A DNA stretch of 64,000 nt, taken from positions 50,208 through 114,207 of the forward strand of contig NZ_JBHTMU010000010.1 of NCBI RefSeq assembly GCF_042679605.1. The letters are read 5' to 3'. Positions 16,840 to 26,660 of the stretch are shown here, piece after piece. This DNA comes from Litorisediminicola beolgyonensis. GTDB taxonomy: Bacteria; Pseudomonadota; Alphaproteobacteria; Rhodobacterales; Rhodobacteraceae. Both the position numbers and the translations under genes were made by a program. The stretch's first letter is position 1. Every line of letters begins with the position of its first letter. The notes beneath the pieces were generated by a model. It saw only the letters and a list, made by a program, of their open reading frames with translations. It did no database searches and had not been told where the DNA came from.

Positions 16840-17370
16840 TCAGTCGTCGTCATCGTCATCGTCGTCGCTGTCGCGCCCGGATCCGGAGCCGGAACTGTCG
16901 CGATCGTCGTCATCGTCGTCGTCGTCGCGCCCCGATCCGCGACCGGAGCTGTCGCGATCATCGTCGCGGTCGTCATCCCGGTCGTCGTCGCGATCATCGC
17001 GATCATCGTCCCGGTCGTCGCGGTCATCGTCATCGTCGCGATCGTCGTCCCGGTCATCGCGATCGTCGTCGCGGTCGTCCCGGTCGTCGCGATCCTCCCG
17101 GCTGCCCGAGCGGTCGTCGCGGTCATCGCTGCGGTCGATATAGTCGCGCAGGATCGCCCCGGTGGTCGGGTTGAGGATCACCTCGCGCCGCCCGATCCGG
17201 CTGGTCGAGACGATCCGGATCCGCCCGAGCCAGGTGCGGCTGATGCGGAAATTGTTGAAGCCCTGCTGGCGCAACTGGCGCACGACCTGTTCGGTCGCGT
17301 CCTGCGCCGCAGCCGGTGACCCGGCTGCGGCGAGCGCCAATGTGCCCAACAGGAAGGCGCGGCGCTTCAT
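16840..17370 (-). CDS. Secreted PepSY-like protein with Asp/Arg-rich tail
   Basis: 176 residues: signal peptide (about 1-22, RRAFLLGTLALAAAGSPAAA), a single PepSY-like domain (about 24-75, with GRREVILNPTTGAILRDYID), then about 100 residues built almost only of Asp and Arg with a few Ser/Gly. The tail is encoded by GAC/GAT and CGG/CGC codons in trinucleotide-repeat style, which shows on the forward strand as gtc/atc runs. PepSY domains act in the periplasm or outside; poly-Asp tails typically bind divalent cations, though binding here is untested. It is a paralog of the upstream neighbour, 18 nt away. Confidence 0.8.
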   Translation of the reverse strand: MKRRAFLLGTLALAAAGSPAAAQDATEQVVRQLRQQGFNNFRISRTWLGRIRIVSTSRIGRREVILNPTTGAILRDYIDRSDDRDDRSGSREDRDDRDDRDDDRDDRDDDRDDDDDRDDRDDDRDDRDDDRDDDRDDDRDSSGRGSGRDDDDDDDDRDSSGSGSGRDSDDDDDDDD

Positions 17371-17388
17371 GGCCTGCCCTGCCAGAGG

Positions 17389-17994
17389 TCAGTCGTCGTC
17401 GTCATCATCGTCGTCGTCATCGCCTCCGCGGTCACGATCCCGGTCCCGGTCGCGTCCGCCACGGTCGTCGTCATCATCATCGTCATCGTCGTCATCGTCA
17501 TCATCGTCGCGACCGCGGTCATCGTCATCATCGTCGTCACGATCATCGTCCCGGTCGTCGTCATCGTCATCATCATCGTCGTCGTCGTCATCGTCGTCGC
17601 CGCGACCGCCGTGATCGTCATCGCGATCATCATCGTCGTCGTCGTCATCATCGTCATCGTCGTCATCATCGTCGTCCCGGCCGCGTCTGTCATCCCCGTC
17701 GAGGAAGTCGCGGTTCTCGGAGCGCACCTGGACGCCGGAGCGCCCGGCATCGTCGCCGGCCGCTTCCCATTCCTGCTTGAGGATCTGGCCCGTGGAGCGG
17801 TCGTAGACGACCTCGACCTTGCGGTCGCCGCGCACGGCCTCGACCTTGGTCTGGCTGACGCCGTTCTTGATCTCGATGAAACCGAAGCCCTTGGAGGTCA
17901 GGTCCGCGACGATCTGGTCGCTGAACGCATCGGCGGTGGCCAGGGTGGCGCTGAGCATCAGCGCCCCTGTGGCGAGCAGGAAGGGTCTTTTCAT
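17389..17994 (-). CDS. Secreted PepSY-like protein with poly-Asp tail
   Basis: 201 residues from the ATG at 17994, preceded by GAGGAGA. A signal peptide covers about residues 1-22 (RPFLLATGALMLSATLATADA). A PepSY-like domain (about 23-85) contains KVEVVYDRSTGQILKQEW. From about residue 97 to the end the protein is dominated by Asp, including uninterrupted runs of 13-17, with Arg/Gly/His spacers. It is the first gene of the three-gene unit with the second PepSY protein and the membrane LuxR regulator. Tail length may vary between strains because the coding DNA is a microsatellite, without breaking the frame. Confidence 0.8.
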   Translation of the reverse strand: MKRPFLLATGALMLSATLATADAFSDQIVADLTSKGFGFIEIKNGVSQTKVEAVRGDRKVEVVYDRSTGQILKQEWEAAGDDAGRSGVQVRSENRDFLDGDDRRGRDDDDDDDDDDDDDDDDDRDDDHGGRGDDDDDDDDDDDDDDDRDDDRDDDDDDDRGRDDDDDDDDDDDDDDDRGGRDRDRDRDRGGDDDDDDDDDD

Positions 17995-18063
17995 GGGTCT
18001 GTCTCCTCTCAGTGACACGCGTGGGGCACATGCGTCGGGCGCGGCCCCGTCGTGGTGTCATGA

Positions 18064-18142
18064 GACCCCCACAATCGGGGTCCGGCTATAGAGGAGCGGT
18101 TTAGGGAGGCCCGCGTAAACCCCTGGTCCGCGGGCCTAAACC
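18064..18142. promoter_or_regulatory. Hairpins between trpB end and PepSY operon promoter
   Basis: A long imperfect hairpin at 18099-18142 has a 9-bp core (18107-18115 with 18129-18137) extended by GGTTTAGG/CCTAAACC with a 3-nt bulge; it lies just downstream of trpB and could end its transcript. A second stem (GACCCC at 18064-18069 with GGGGTC at 18077-18082) lies in the probable leader of the PepSY operon. Function is inferred from position only. Confidence 0.5.
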
Positions 18143-18162
18143 TGAGTTTATGGAGCTGTCGC

Positions 18163-19383
<1,221 letters not shown>

Positions 19384-19535
19384 CGGAGCCTCCTGTCGCC
19401 TGTCGTGACGCCTGTGAATAGGCGCTTGGGCCGGTGGTTTCCAGCGCGAAATCGGCCGCCGGGCCGCGCGTGTTCCCTTTCGCCGCGACACGGGCTAGAG
19501 GATGCGGGAGACCACGGCAAAGAGGGGTGCGGGCC

Positions 19536-20327
19536 ATGCAGATCGCGGAACTTGACGGGGTGCGGCTGCACTACCGGGTGGATGGCGATCCCGACGGCGC
19601 GCCGGTGGTCTTCGCCAATTCGCTCGGCACCGATCTGAGGCTCTGGGACCCGGTGCTGCCGCATCTGCCGAAAGGTCTGAGGCTCATCCGCTACGACAAG
19701 CGCGGGCACGGGCTGTCCGATTGCCCGAGCGGGCCCTACAAGATGGGCGCGCTGGTGACGGATGTGGAGCGGCTCCTGGACATGCTGGGCGTGCGCGACG
19801 CGATCTTCGTGGGCCTGTCGATCGGCGGGATGATCGCGCAGGGGCTGGCGGCCAAGCGGCTCGACCTGGTGCGCGCGGTGGTCCTGTCGAACACCGCCGC
19901 CAAGATCGGCACGCGCGAGATGTGGGACGAGCGGATCGCGCAGGTCAAAAGCCAGGGCATCGCCGCGATGTCGCAAGGCATCCTCGAGCGGTGGTTCGCC
20001 GCGCCGTTCCGCGAGACGGCCGAGTTCCACCTCTGGAAGAACATGCTCGAACGCCAGCCCGCCGAGGGTTATGCGGGCTGCTGCGCGGCCATCGCTGGCA
20101 CGGATTTCATCTCCTCGACCTCGGGCCTCCGGCTGCCGCTTCTGGGCATCGCGGGCAGCGAGGACGGCTCGACCCCGCCGGACCTGGTGCGCGAGACCTG
20201 CGATCTGGTGCCGGGCTCCGAGATGCGGTTGATCCGCGGCACCGGCCACCTGCCCTGTGTCGAGAAGCCAGAAGAGTATGCCGAGATCCTGACCGGGTTC
20301 CTGCGTGCGCAGGGCGTGGCGGCATGA
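19536..20327 (+). CDS. pcaD: 3-oxoadipate enol-lactonase
   Basis: 263 residues, an alpha/beta hydrolase. The nucleophile elbow GLSIGGM carries the catalytic Ser, and RGTGHLPCVEKPEEY near the end carries the His. Overall sequence and the neighbouring pcaB identify it as the beta-ketoadipate pathway hydrolase that opens 3-oxoadipate enol-lactone. I chose the ATG at 19536; the longer frame from 19434 has no family resemblance. The gap to pcaB is 21 nt. The dioxygenase genes pcaHG and pcaC are not in this window. Confidence 0.88.
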   Translation: MQIAELDGVRLHYRVDGDPDGAPVVFANSLGTDLRLWDPVLPHLPKGLRLIRYDKRGHGLSDCPSGPYKMGALVTDVERLLDMLGVRDAIFVGLSIGGMIAQGLAAKRLDLVRAVVLSNTAAKIGTREMWDERIAQVKSQGIAAMSQGILERWFAAPFRETAEFHLWKNMLERQPAEGYAGCCAAIAGTDFISSTSGLRLPLLGIAGSEDGSTPPDLVRETCDLVPGSEMRLIRGTGHLPCVEKPEEYAEILTGFLRAQGVAA

Positions 20328-20348
20328 TGCGGCGGCGGGACTGAGCGG

Positions 20349-21674
20349 ATGGCGGCCTCGATCTTCGACAGTGCCCATCTGGGGCGGCTGGTGCCCACAG
20401 GCGAGACCGGACGGCTGTTCTCCGACAGCGCCGAGATCCGCGCGATGATGATCGTGGAGGGCACCTTGGCGCAGGTTCAGGGCCGCGCCGGGATCATCCC
20501 CGAGCTTTCGGCCCGGGCGATCCATCGCGCCAGCCTCGAGCTGCAGATCGACCCGAGCGGTCTGGCCGAGGCGACCGGCACCAATGGCGTCTCGGTTCCG
20601 GCGCTGGTCGCGGCCTTCCGGGATCTGATGCAGGCGCCAGAACATGCGCAATACGTGCATTGGGGCGCGACCTCGCAGGACATTATCGACACCGCGCTGA
20701 TGCTGCGCCTCAGGCAGGTGCTGGCGCAATTCGACGAGGGGCTCAGGGCCGCGCTCTCGGCGCTCGCGCGGCTGGCGGAGGCCCATGCCGAGACGCCGAT
20801 GGCCGCGCGCACCTATGGCCAGCACGCGACGCCCACGAGCTTCGGCGCGGTGGCGGCAAGCTGGGGCTGGCCGCTTCTCGACCTCCGCGACGAGCTTGCC
20901 CCCCTGCGCGCGCGGCTTTGCGTCTCGCTCGCGGGTGCGGCGGGCACGGCGGCGGAGCTGGGCGACGATCCGGCGGGCCTTCGCGCAGATTTTGCCGAGG
21001 CGCTCGGCCTCGCCGATCCGGGCCGCAGCTGGCATGCCGACCGGGGGATCATCCTGGCGCTCGCCTCCTGGGTCACGCGGACGGTGGTGGCGCTGTCCAA
21101 GATGGGCGAGGACCTGATCCTCGCGACGCAATCGGGCGTGGCCGAGGTGCGGCTCGGCGGCGCGGGCGGGTCCTCGACCATGCCGCAGAAACAGAACCCG
21201 GTGGCCCCCTCGGTGCTCGTGGCGCTGGCAAAACAGGCGCGCGGCCACGAGGCGGCGCTGATGGCGGCGGGCGCCCCGCGCCAGAGCCGCGACGGCGCGG
21301 CCTGGTTCACCGAGTGGATCGCCCTGCCCCCGCTCTGCCTGTCGCTGGCCGCGGCGCTCCATCACGCGACCGCGCTGGCCGAGACGCTGAGCCCGGACGC
21401 CGACGCGATGCGCGACGTTCTCGACGCCTCGCAGGGGCTTCTGGCCGCCGAGCGGCTGAGCTTTGCGCTGACCGACCGGATGCCGCGCCCCGAGGCGCAG
21501 GCCGAGGTCAAGGCGCTCTGCAAGGCGGTGGTGGCCGAGGGAGGACATCTGCGCGACGCGGCGCTCGCGCGCTGGCCGGATCTCGACCCGGGGCTCTTCG
21601 ACGCTGCCCGGCAGATGGGACAAGCGCCCTCGGAAGCCCGCGCCTTCGTGGCGAAGGTGCGGTCTCGGGGCTGA
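20349..21674 (+). CDS. pcaB: 3-carboxy-cis,cis-muconate cycloisomerase
   Basis: 441 residues of the fumarase/aspartase superfamily. The signature GGSSTMPQKQNP is perfect, and QYVHWGATSQDIIDT and RTYGQHATPTS match the other two conserved blocks. It converts 3-carboxymuconate to 4-carboxymuconolactone in protocatechuate degradation. It follows pcaD by 21 nt and its stop overlaps the MFS start by one base, so the three genes form an operon. A decarboxylase (PcaC) would be needed between PcaB and PcaD and must be encoded elsewhere. Confidence 0.9.
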   Translation: MAASIFDSAHLGRLVPTGETGRLFSDSAEIRAMMIVEGTLAQVQGRAGIIPELSARAIHRASLELQIDPSGLAEATGTNGVSVPALVAAFRDLMQAPEHAQYVHWGATSQDIIDTALMLRLRQVLAQFDEGLRAALSALARLAEAHAETPMAARTYGQHATPTSFGAVAASWGWPLLDLRDELAPLRARLCVSLAGAAGTAAELGDDPAGLRADFAEALGLADPGRSWHADRGIILALASWVTRTVVALSKMGEDLILATQSGVAEVRLGGAGGSSTMPQKQNPVAPSVLVALAKQARGHEAALMAAGAPRQSRDGAAWFTEWIALPPLCLSLAAALHHATALAETLSPDADAMRDVLDASQGLLAAERLSFALTDRMPRPEAQAEVKALCKAVVAEGGHLRDAALARWPDLDPGLFDAARQMGQAPSEARAFVAKVRSRG

Positions 21675-22858
21675 TGCGCGCGCCGCAGGCCGTTCTTCTG
21701 GGCACGGTGACCATCGACGCGATGGGCGTCGGGCTGATGATCCCGGTGCTGCCCGATCTCCTGCGCGAGGTGACCGGCTCCGGGCTGGCGCAGGCCGCGC
21801 TCTGGGGCGGGCTTCTGTCGACGGGCTTCTCGGCGATGCAGTTTCTCTGCGGACCGGCGCTCGGCGCGCTCTCGGACCGCTACGGGCGGCGTCCGATCCT
21901 TCTGGTCTCGCTGGCGGTGATGGCCGCCGATTACCTGGTGATGGCGCTGGCGGCGACGGTCTGGTGGCTCTTGGCGGCGCGGCTCGTCTCGGGGGTGACA
22001 GCGGCGACGCAATCCACCGCCTCGGCGGCGATGTCCGACCTCTCGCCGCCCGAGAAGAAATCCGCGAATTTCGGCCTGATCGGCGCGGCCTTCGGGATGG
22101 GCTTCGTGCTCGGCCCGATGCTGGGCGGGGTCCTGGGCGAGTTCGGCACCCGCGCGCCCTTCTACGCCGCCGCGGCGCTCGCCGCGCTCAACTGCGCGCT
22201 CGGCTGGTGGGTGCTGCCCGAGACGGTGACCGACCGCACCCGGCGCCCGCTGGAGATGCGGCGGCTCAATCCGCTGGGCGCGTTCCGGGCGCTCAACCGG
22301 CTCGAGGGCGTGGGCCAAGGCATCTTCACCTTCTTCCTCCTGCAGGTCGCCTTTTTCGTCTATCCGGCGATCTGGGCCTATTACGGCACCGCCCGTTTCG
22401 GCTGGTCGCCGGGGATGATCGGCCTGTCGCTGGCCCTGTTCGGGATCGCGGTGGCCTTCGTGCAGGGCGGATTGATCCGGGTGATCCTGCGCGTCCTCGG
22501 CGATCGCGGGACAGTGATCTATGGGCTCGTCTTCAACGGCGTCGCGTTCCTGGCGCTGGCGCTGGTGCAGTCGGGCACGCTGGCGATGATACTGACGCCG
22601 CTCGCGGCCTTCGGGGCGGTGACGTCGCCTGCGCTGCAGGGGATGCTGGCGCGGGTGGTGGGCGATGACGAACAGGGGGCGCTGCAGGGGCTCTTCTCGT
22701 CGGCGGCGGCGCTGGCGGCGATCGTGTCGCCGCCGATCATGACGGCGATCTTCGCGGCCTTCACCCGGCCCGAGGGTCCGTACTTCCCCGGCGCGCCCTT
22801 TCTCGCGTCGCTGGCGATCCTCGGGCTGGCTCTGGCGCTGGTCCTGCGCCGCGGCTAG
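21674..22858 (+). CDS. MFS transporter of the TetA/TCR type
   Basis: 394 residues with about 12 membrane helices. The loop 2-3 motif GALSDRYGRRPILL and the motif-C-like segment GFVLGPMLGG mark a drug:H+ antiporter-1 family protein. Translation overlaps pcaB (TGATG at 21672-21676), suggesting that it moves an aromatic substrate or exports a toxic intermediate of the pca pathway, but tetracycline-type annotation by homology alone would be misleading. No additional domains were seen. Confidence 0.85.
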   Translation: MRAPQAVLLGTVTIDAMGVGLMIPVLPDLLREVTGSGLAQAALWGGLLSTGFSAMQFLCGPALGALSDRYGRRPILLVSLAVMAADYLVMALAATVWWLLAARLVSGVTAATQSTASAAMSDLSPPEKKSANFGLIGAAFGMGFVLGPMLGGVLGEFGTRAPFYAAAALAALNCALGWWVLPETVTDRTRRPLEMRRLNPLGAFRALNRLEGVGQGIFTFFLLQVAFFVYPAIWAYYGTARFGWSPGMIGLSLALFGIAVAFVQGGLIRVILRVLGDRGTVIYGLVFNGVAFLALALVQSGTLAMILTPLAAFGAVTSPALQGMLARVVGDDEQGALQGLFSSAAALAAIVSPPIMTAIFAAFTRPEGPYFPGAPFLASLAILGLALALVLRRG

Positions 22859-22888
22859 GGTCCCGGGCGACGACCGAAGGAGCCCCCC

Positions 22889-23968
22889 ATGACCCGGATC
22901 ACCGCCGCCCTCGCCCGCGCCCATGGCGCGCCGATGACGCTCGAGGAGTTGGAGCTGCGCGCACCGCGCGACGGCGAGATCGAGGTCACGATGGAGGCCG
23001 TCGCGGTCTGCCATTCGGATATCGGCTATTGGGAGGGCGGCTTCGGCGGCGCGGTCCCGGCGGTCTATGGCCACGAGGCGGCGGGCCGGGTCTCGGCGCT
23101 CGGGCCCGGGGTCGAGGGTCTCGAGATCGGCCAGCGGGTGGTGGTGACGCTGATCCGCGCCTGCGGCGCCTGCGCGACCTGCGGGTCCGGGCGTCCGACG
23201 CTCTGCCGCACGCCGCGGCGCCATCCCGGCCCCCTGACGCTGCCCGATGGCGGCGAGGTCAATGCCGAGATGGATTGCGGCGCCTTCGCCGAGCGCGTGG
23301 TAGTCGAGCGCGGTCAATGCGTGGCGGTGCCCGATGCGCTGGGCCCGGCCGAGGCCTGCCTTCTGGGCTGCGGAGTGATCACCGGGGTCGCCTCGGCGGT
23401 GCATGCGGGGGGCTTGCGCGCGGGCGAGGACGTGGTGGTGATCGGCGCGGGCGGCGTGGGGCTCAACGCCATACAGGGCGCGCGGATCGCCGGCGCCCGG
23501 CGGATCGTGGCGGTGGACCTGTCGGAGGCGCGGCTCGAGGATGCGCGGCTTTTCGGCGCGACGGATGTGGTGCTGGCGAGCGCGGCCAAGCCCTGGCGCG
23601 CGGCGCTCCGAGCGATGGGACGCGGGGCGGATCTCTGCCTTGTCTGCGCGGGCGCGGTCGCGGCCTACGAGGACGCGATGCGTTATCTCGCCTGGGGCGG
23701 ACGGATGGTGATGGTGGGGATGCCGCATTCGGGCCAGATGGCGCGCTACGAGCCGGTGGTCGCGGCCTTCACCGGCCAGCACATGCTGGGCGCCAAGCTC
23801 GGCGACGCGGTGATCCAGCGCGACATTCCTTGGATGGCCGATCTCTACCTGCAGGGGCGGCTGAAGCTCTCGGAGCTGGTGTCGCGCAGTTGGTCGCTCG
23901 CGGAGATCAACGAGGCCTTCGCCGACACCAAGGCCGGGGGCGCGCGGCGGAACGTCATCCTGTTCTGA
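22889..23968 (+). CDS. Zinc-dependent alcohol dehydrogenase (MDR family)
   Basis: 359 residues. Catalytic zinc ligands are visible (AVCHSD and GHEAAG), the structural-zinc cysteine cluster is intact (CGACATCGSGRPTLC), and the NAD-binding motif is GAGGVGLNAIQ. It is closest in style to class III-like dehydrogenases that act on S-hydroxymethyl-type or aromatic alcohol substrates; the exact substrate is unknown. It starts 30 nt after the MFS gene with a GAAGGAG site and is probably in the pca operon. A large AT-rich palindrome lies 19 nt after its stop. Confidence 0.87.
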   Translation: MTRITAALARAHGAPMTLEELELRAPRDGEIEVTMEAVAVCHSDIGYWEGGFGGAVPAVYGHEAAGRVSALGPGVEGLEIGQRVVVTLIRACGACATCGSGRPTLCRTPRRHPGPLTLPDGGEVNAEMDCGAFAERVVVERGQCVAVPDALGPAEACLLGCGVITGVASAVHAGGLRAGEDVVVIGAGGVGLNAIQGARIAGARRIVAVDLSEARLEDARLFGATDVVLASAAKPWRAALRAMGRGADLCLVCAGAVAAYEDAMRYLAWGGRMVMVGMPHSGQMARYEPVVAAFTGQHMLGAKLGDAVIQRDIPWMADLYLQGRLKLSELVSRSWSLAEINEAFADTKAGGARRNVILF

Positions 23969-23987
23969 CCTTCGGGGCTGGGCGGGG

Positions 23988-24011
23988 GCAGAATTTTAAT
24001 TAAAATTCTGC
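23988..24011. repeat. AT-rich 24-bp palindrome, copy A
   Basis: A perfect 24-bp palindrome whose core is AGAATTTTAATTAAAATTCT flanked by GC/GC. It begins 19 nt after the alcohol dehydrogenase stop. The same core recurs at 39030-39061 and 41298-41321, and with a 2-bp central change at 38943-38966. Position right after stop codons suggests a terminator or a 3'-end processing signal. Confidence 0.9.
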
Positions 24012-24609
24012 GGCTTGTGGGGAGCGCGCGGTCTGGGCCGGGCGGCGCGCTCGTGGCGCTCTTTCTGGGCCGAGAGCGCCGGACTGAGGCGGCCAGCGCC
24101 TGTCCGTGGGATGGCGCTGTGACGCCCGAGCGGTGGGCTTTATGGTTGCCAGGGTCGGATGACCTCTGGGGTGAGCGCGTGCGTCACAAAAGCGCCAGGC
24201 CGCCGGGACAGGCAGGCGTCGCCATCGTCGCTCGGACCGATGGCGCTCCTCCGGCGACCCAGGCGCCTTCGGCTTATCCCGGGCCTTGGGAGGAGACTTA
24301 CAGTTGGCATTTGTCTGAGGCCAAAGTGGCTCGATCAGCCTGAGACCGCTCGATGCGTGTCTCTGTCAACAACGCGGACAGCGTCAGCATACGACATCTG
24401 GGGCGGTCTGCGTCTGCCCGCGGGGTGGCGCTGCAACGCCCGAGCGGTGCGCTTTATGGCGGCCAGGGTCGGATGACCTCGGAGGTGTGCGCGTCCGGCA
24501 CCAAAGCGCCAGCCCTCCGGGACGGGCAGGCGCTGGCCCGGCGCCTTCGGCTTGATTCCGGGCCTGGGGCGGAGATCGACCTTGGCGAAGGCGCGCAGAG
24601 CGCGTCAGC
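24012..24609. repeat. Non-coding stretch with a degenerate direct repeat
   Basis: About 600 bp between two convergent gene ends with no credible gene. It contains an imperfect direct repeat: 24089-24290 and 24402-24569, about 313 bp apart, sharing the exact 18-mer CCAGGGTCGGATGACCTC (24149-24166 and 24463-24480) and the segment GCGCCTTCGGCTT near both ends. The first copy has about 40 bp not found in the second. Origin is unknown; remnants of a decayed duplicated gene or element are possible. Confidence 0.75.
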
Positions 24610-26487
24610 TCAGGCCGCCATCTCCCATGGGCGCGTGAAGGCGCCGAGCGTGTCGGCGATCTCGGCCTCGGAGGTGCCGTTCGCGGTGACCTGCGCCACG
24701 AGGCCGCGCTTCTTGTCGTCGATGACCGAGGTCACGCGGGCGTCGAGGCCCTTCTCTTCCAGGGCACCGTTATAGACCCGGGTGATCGCCTGCTTGCGGA
24801 GATCGGGCTTGAAGACCTTGCCCACGGCGGTCTTCGGCAGCTCGTCGAGGATGGTCATGTGCTTGGGTTGCGCCGCGCGCTCGTGGACATGGCGCTTGCA
24901 ATGCTCGAGAAGCTCCTCCTCGGTCACGCTCGCCCCGCCCACAAGCTCCACATAGGCGCAGGGAAGCTCGCCCGAATGGGCGTCGGGTTGGCCGATGGCA
25001 CCGGCGAAAGCGACAGCGGGATGGCCCAGAAGCGCCTCCTCGATCTCGGCGGGGTCGATATTGTGACCGCCGCGGATGATGAGGTCCTTGGCGCGGCCGG
25101 TGATCCAGAGATAGCCGTCCTCGTCGACGCGGCCGAGATCGCCGGTGCGCAGGTAGAGGCCCTCGTGGAAAAGGTCGCGGTTCTTGTCTTCCTCGGTATA
25201 GGTCGAGCCCGCGTAGACCCCGGGGTTCGAGACGCAGATCTCGCCGATCTCGTCGGTGGCGCATTCGCGCGGGCCGTCCGGGGTCTGCTTGACGATCTTG
25301 ACCTTGGTATAGGGGAAGGGAATGCCGATGGAGCCCACCTTCTTCTCGCCATCGACGGGGTTCACGGAGACGAGACAGGTGGCCTCGGTCAGGCCGTAGC
25401 CTTCGCAGATGGTGACGCCCGCGGCCTCCTCGAAGCGGCGGAAGAGCTCGAGCGGCAGGGGTGCTGAGCCCGAGAACGCCGTCTTCACCGTCGAGACATC
25501 GGCATCGACCTTGCGCTGCATGAGCGCCGAGATCGCGGTCGGCACGGTGATGATGAAGGTGATCTTCCAGCGCTCGACGAGCTTCCAGAAATTGTCGAAC
25601 ACCCCCTCGCCCCGGTAGCCCTGCGGCGTCGGGAAGACCACATGCGCGCCCGAGGCGATGGCGGCCATCAGGATCACGTGGCAGGCGAAGACGTGGAAGA
25701 GCGGCAGCGGGCAGATGATGTTGTCCTCTTCGGTGAAGAGAAGCTTGTGACCGAGCCAGCCGTTATAGATCATCCCCGAATAGAGATGCTGGGCGACCTT
25801 GGGCATGCCGGTGGTGCCGCCGGTGTGGAAATAGGCGGCGATCCGGTCGCCGGCGCTGTCGGCGAAGTTCAGCTCCTTGGGCTGCTTCCTCATCTCGCCG
25901 CGGAGCGATTTCACGTCCGCGGTGATCTTGCCGCCCTTCGGCCGGATCAGCGGCACGATCCAGCTTTTCGGCGGGGTCAGGTAACGGTTGAGATCGACCT
26001 CGAGCACGGTCTGGACCTTGGGCGCATGGCGCACCGCCTCGGCCACCTTCTGGGCGACATCGGTCTTGGGGAAGGGCTTGAGCATGACGACGACCTTGGC
26101 GCCGGTCTCGCGCAGGATGGCGGCGATCTGCTCGGGCTCGAGGAGCGGGTTGATCGGGTTGGCGATGCCCGCCACCGCCGCGCCGAGCAGCGTGACCACG
26201 GTCTCGTTGCAGTTCGGCAGGACATAGGCGACCACGTCCGTCTCGCCGATCCCGAGCGAGCGGAAGAGGTTCGCCGCCTGCGCCACCTGCGCGCGGAGCT
26301 CGGACCAGGTGAGCGTCTCGGCGCGGTCCTCGGGGCCGGAGAAGATCTGGTAGCTCACCGCCGGTCGGTCGGGATGCGCGCCCGCGGTCCGCGCCAAGAG
26401 CCCGTAGAGCGTTTTCGGCAGATCGCGCTCGTCCCACGGCATCTCCGCTTCGATCGCGTTGCGGTCGGCCATACCTGCAAAAGTCAT
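24610..26487 (-). CDS. Acyl-CoA synthetase (AMP-forming)
   Basis: 625 residues of the ANL adenylating superfamily. The phosphate loop is HTGGTTGMPK, the acyl-adenylate motif is EGYGLTEATC, the hinge region reads LRTGDLGRVDEDGYLWITGRAKDL (only the TGD and GRAKD parts are diagnostic), and the C-terminal Lys lies in PKTAVGKVFK. It activates a carboxylic acid, probably a fatty or aromatic acid, to its CoA thioester. The ATG at 26487 follows GAGGAGA. It is convergent with the pca/ADH operon and divergent from doxX. The acid substrate cannot be told. Confidence 0.9.
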   Translation of the reverse strand: MTFAGMADRNAIEAEMPWDERDLPKTLYGLLARTAGAHPDRPAVSYQIFSGPEDRAETLTWSELRAQVAQAANLFRSLGIGETDVVAYVLPNCNETVVTLLGAAVAGIANPINPLLEPEQIAAILRETGAKVVVMLKPFPKTDVAQKVAEAVRHAPKVQTVLEVDLNRYLTPPKSWIVPLIRPKGGKITADVKSLRGEMRKQPKELNFADSAGDRIAAYFHTGGTTGMPKVAQHLYSGMIYNGWLGHKLLFTEEDNIICPLPLFHVFACHVILMAAIASGAHVVFPTPQGYRGEGVFDNFWKLVERWKITFIITVPTAISALMQRKVDADVSTVKTAFSGSAPLPLELFRRFEEAAGVTICEGYGLTEATCLVSVNPVDGEKKVGSIGIPFPYTKVKIVKQTPDGPRECATDEIGEICVSNPGVYAGSTYTEEDKNRDLFHEGLYLRTGDLGRVDEDGYLWITGRAKDLIIRGGHNIDPAEIEEALLGHPAVAFAGAIGQPDAHSGELPCAYVELVGGASVTEEELLEHCKRHVHERAAQPKHMTILDELPKTAVGKVFKPDLRKQAITRVYNGALEEKGLDARVTSVIDDKKRGLVAQVTANGTSEAEIADTLGAFTRPWEMAA

Positions 26488-26660
26488 GAAATCTCTCCTC
26501 GTCTCCCGGCGCGCAGTCTCTCTGCGCGGGGCGTCGCTGGCAAGGGGATGAGACGCAGCGGCAAATCGCTTCTGACGTGACGTCGGCGGCGGGTCGACTT
26601 TTCCATCGCGCGCGCCATATCGCCACGCACGTGATTAATCCTCCCTCAAGGTGACCGAAT

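Noticed and set aside
16840..17700. Repeat-rich block resembling a CRISPR or tandem satellite
   Set aside because: The repeats are trinucleotides that encode Asp/Arg tails of two secreted proteins; there are no constant repeats with unique spacers.
24017..24775. Several overlapping forward ORFs in the gap after the alcohol dehydrogenase
   Set aside because: No ribosome-binding sites, no recognisable domains, and the frames are broken between the two direct-repeat copies.
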